NCBI GenBank assembly: GCA_036250225.1
Contig: JAPZLL010000024.1
Span: 62,001-126,000 of the forward strand
DNA: 64,000 nucleotides
Origin: Cercophora sp. LCS_1
Lineage: Eukaryota; Ascomycota; Sordariomycetes; Sordariales; Lasiosphaeriaceae
Reading direction: 5' to 3'
Below the pieces are notes generated by a model that was not told the DNA's origin, ran no database searches, and saw only the letters and a list, made by a program, of their open reading frames with translations. The position numbers and the translations under genes were made by a program. This document shows, one piece after another, positions 63,601 through 64,000 of the stretch (positions are counted from its first letter, which is position 1; each line of letters opens with the position of its first letter).

Positions 63601-64000
63601 ATGATGCGTAAGGACACTCGCGAAGATCGCGCGACTGACCGTAACCAATACCACAACGCGTCGCACAAGAAGAACCGAAACCGGCTCACGAACGTCAGCA
63701 CCATCCGACGGGACGCCAGACTGGCAGTGGAGGATGGCAACGCGGCGAGCAAGATGGTCACACTCTCCGACAATAACGAGCTCCCCAACCTCGTCTTCTA
63801 CACAGGCAGCTCGTACCGCAGCAACGAAGACCCAGGCGGCTTCGGAATTGTGTACAAAAGCCTCGACAGCCTGAAGTGCTGCGAGAAGGCCGTGGTGTGG
63901 TGCACCAAGGCGTACAACATCGACGACGCACATAGTGCTAACCACATGGAGCTTCTCGCGATGGCCGAGACGCTCGCTATTGCTAAGGAAACGCTGGGGA
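63601..64000 (+). CDS. RNase H-fold protein, 5' part (runs off window)
   Basis: The frame is open from ATG 63601 (a second ATG follows at once) to the window edge, 133 residues so far. A basic leader (KKNRNRLTNVSTIRRDAR) precedes an RNase H-like start: LPNLVFYTGSSYRSNEDPGG (from 61), FGIVYKSLDS, and the Glu helix NHMELLAMAETLAIAKETLG with E117. The first catalytic Asp of the FYTDGS motif is Gly69 here, so the site looks impaired. It resembles the 35.6-kb gene (NLVFFTDGST, GGYSIVYR, EMTAIAEALGTAL). The second half of the fold lies beyond the window. Confidence 0.65.
   Translation, partial: MMRKDTREDRATDRNQYHNASHKKNRNRLTNVSTIRRDARLAVEDGNAASKMVTLSDNNELPNLVFYTGSSYRSNEDPGGFGIVYKSLDSLKCCEKAVVWCTKAYNIDDAHSANHMELLAMAETLAIAKETLG

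Overview
This window is nuclear DNA of a filamentous ascomycete, probably a Sordariomycete. The evidence is short 49-75 bp introns with fungal signals (GTRNGT-like donors, CTAAC/CTGAY branch sites, YAG acceptors), large intergenic spaces, and typical fungal families: HET-domain, acuF-type zinc finger/NB-ARC/TPR, DUF7580, LaeA-like methyltransferase and FRE-type ferric reductase. There is no operon structure and no rRNA. tRNA traces are degenerate.

Layout. 0-1.1 kb: 3' part of a WD40 (Sqt1/AAMP-like) gene on the minus strand. 1.1-6.6 kb: gene-free. 6.6-13.1 kb: a divergent pair, a DUF7580 gene (minus) and a damaged acuF-type zinc finger/NB-ARC/TPR (NLR-like) gene (plus). 13.5-15.6 kb: gene debris, including two truncated RNase H-like relics. 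18.2-19.4 kb: secreted PQQ-type sugar dehydrogenase. 21.8 kb: a 50-bp tandem repeat. 23-25 kb: F-box-like protein with a poly-Asp (GAT)17 tract. 25.8 kb: Tc1/mariner transposase relic. 26.5 kb: zinc alcohol dehydrogenase. 29.7-30.9 kb: secreted alpha/beta hydrolase with a GC-AG intron. 32.3-34.4 kb: ferric reductase. 35.6-46 kb: a run of RNase H-like genes and relics. 47.3-48.7 kb: LaeA-like methyltransferase pseudogene. 49.3-53.7 kb: Nudix - HET - Nudix. 54.6-59 kb: two coiled-coil genes with internal repeats. 60.4-62.7 kb: RelA/SpoT-domain protein. 63.6 kb to end: start of another RNase H-like gene.

The most unusual content is a dispersed family of stand-alone RNase H-fold genes without reverse transcriptase. 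I see four genes (35.6, 40.5, 45.2 and 63.6 kb, giving five domains) and at least four decayed pieces (14.5, 15.4, 37.2 and 37.4 kb). Some domains keep the D-E-D-D residues and others have lost them. One gene fuses a degenerate and an apparently intact domain. Three of the genes share a short intron in the 5' leader just before the ATG. The Nudix-HET-Nudix group, the NLR-like gene and the RelA/SpoT gene add to an accessory character that suggests self/non-self recognition or nucleotide signalling. That reading is inference from domains and neighbourhood only. All similarity calls were made by eye from translated sequence; no database search was possible.
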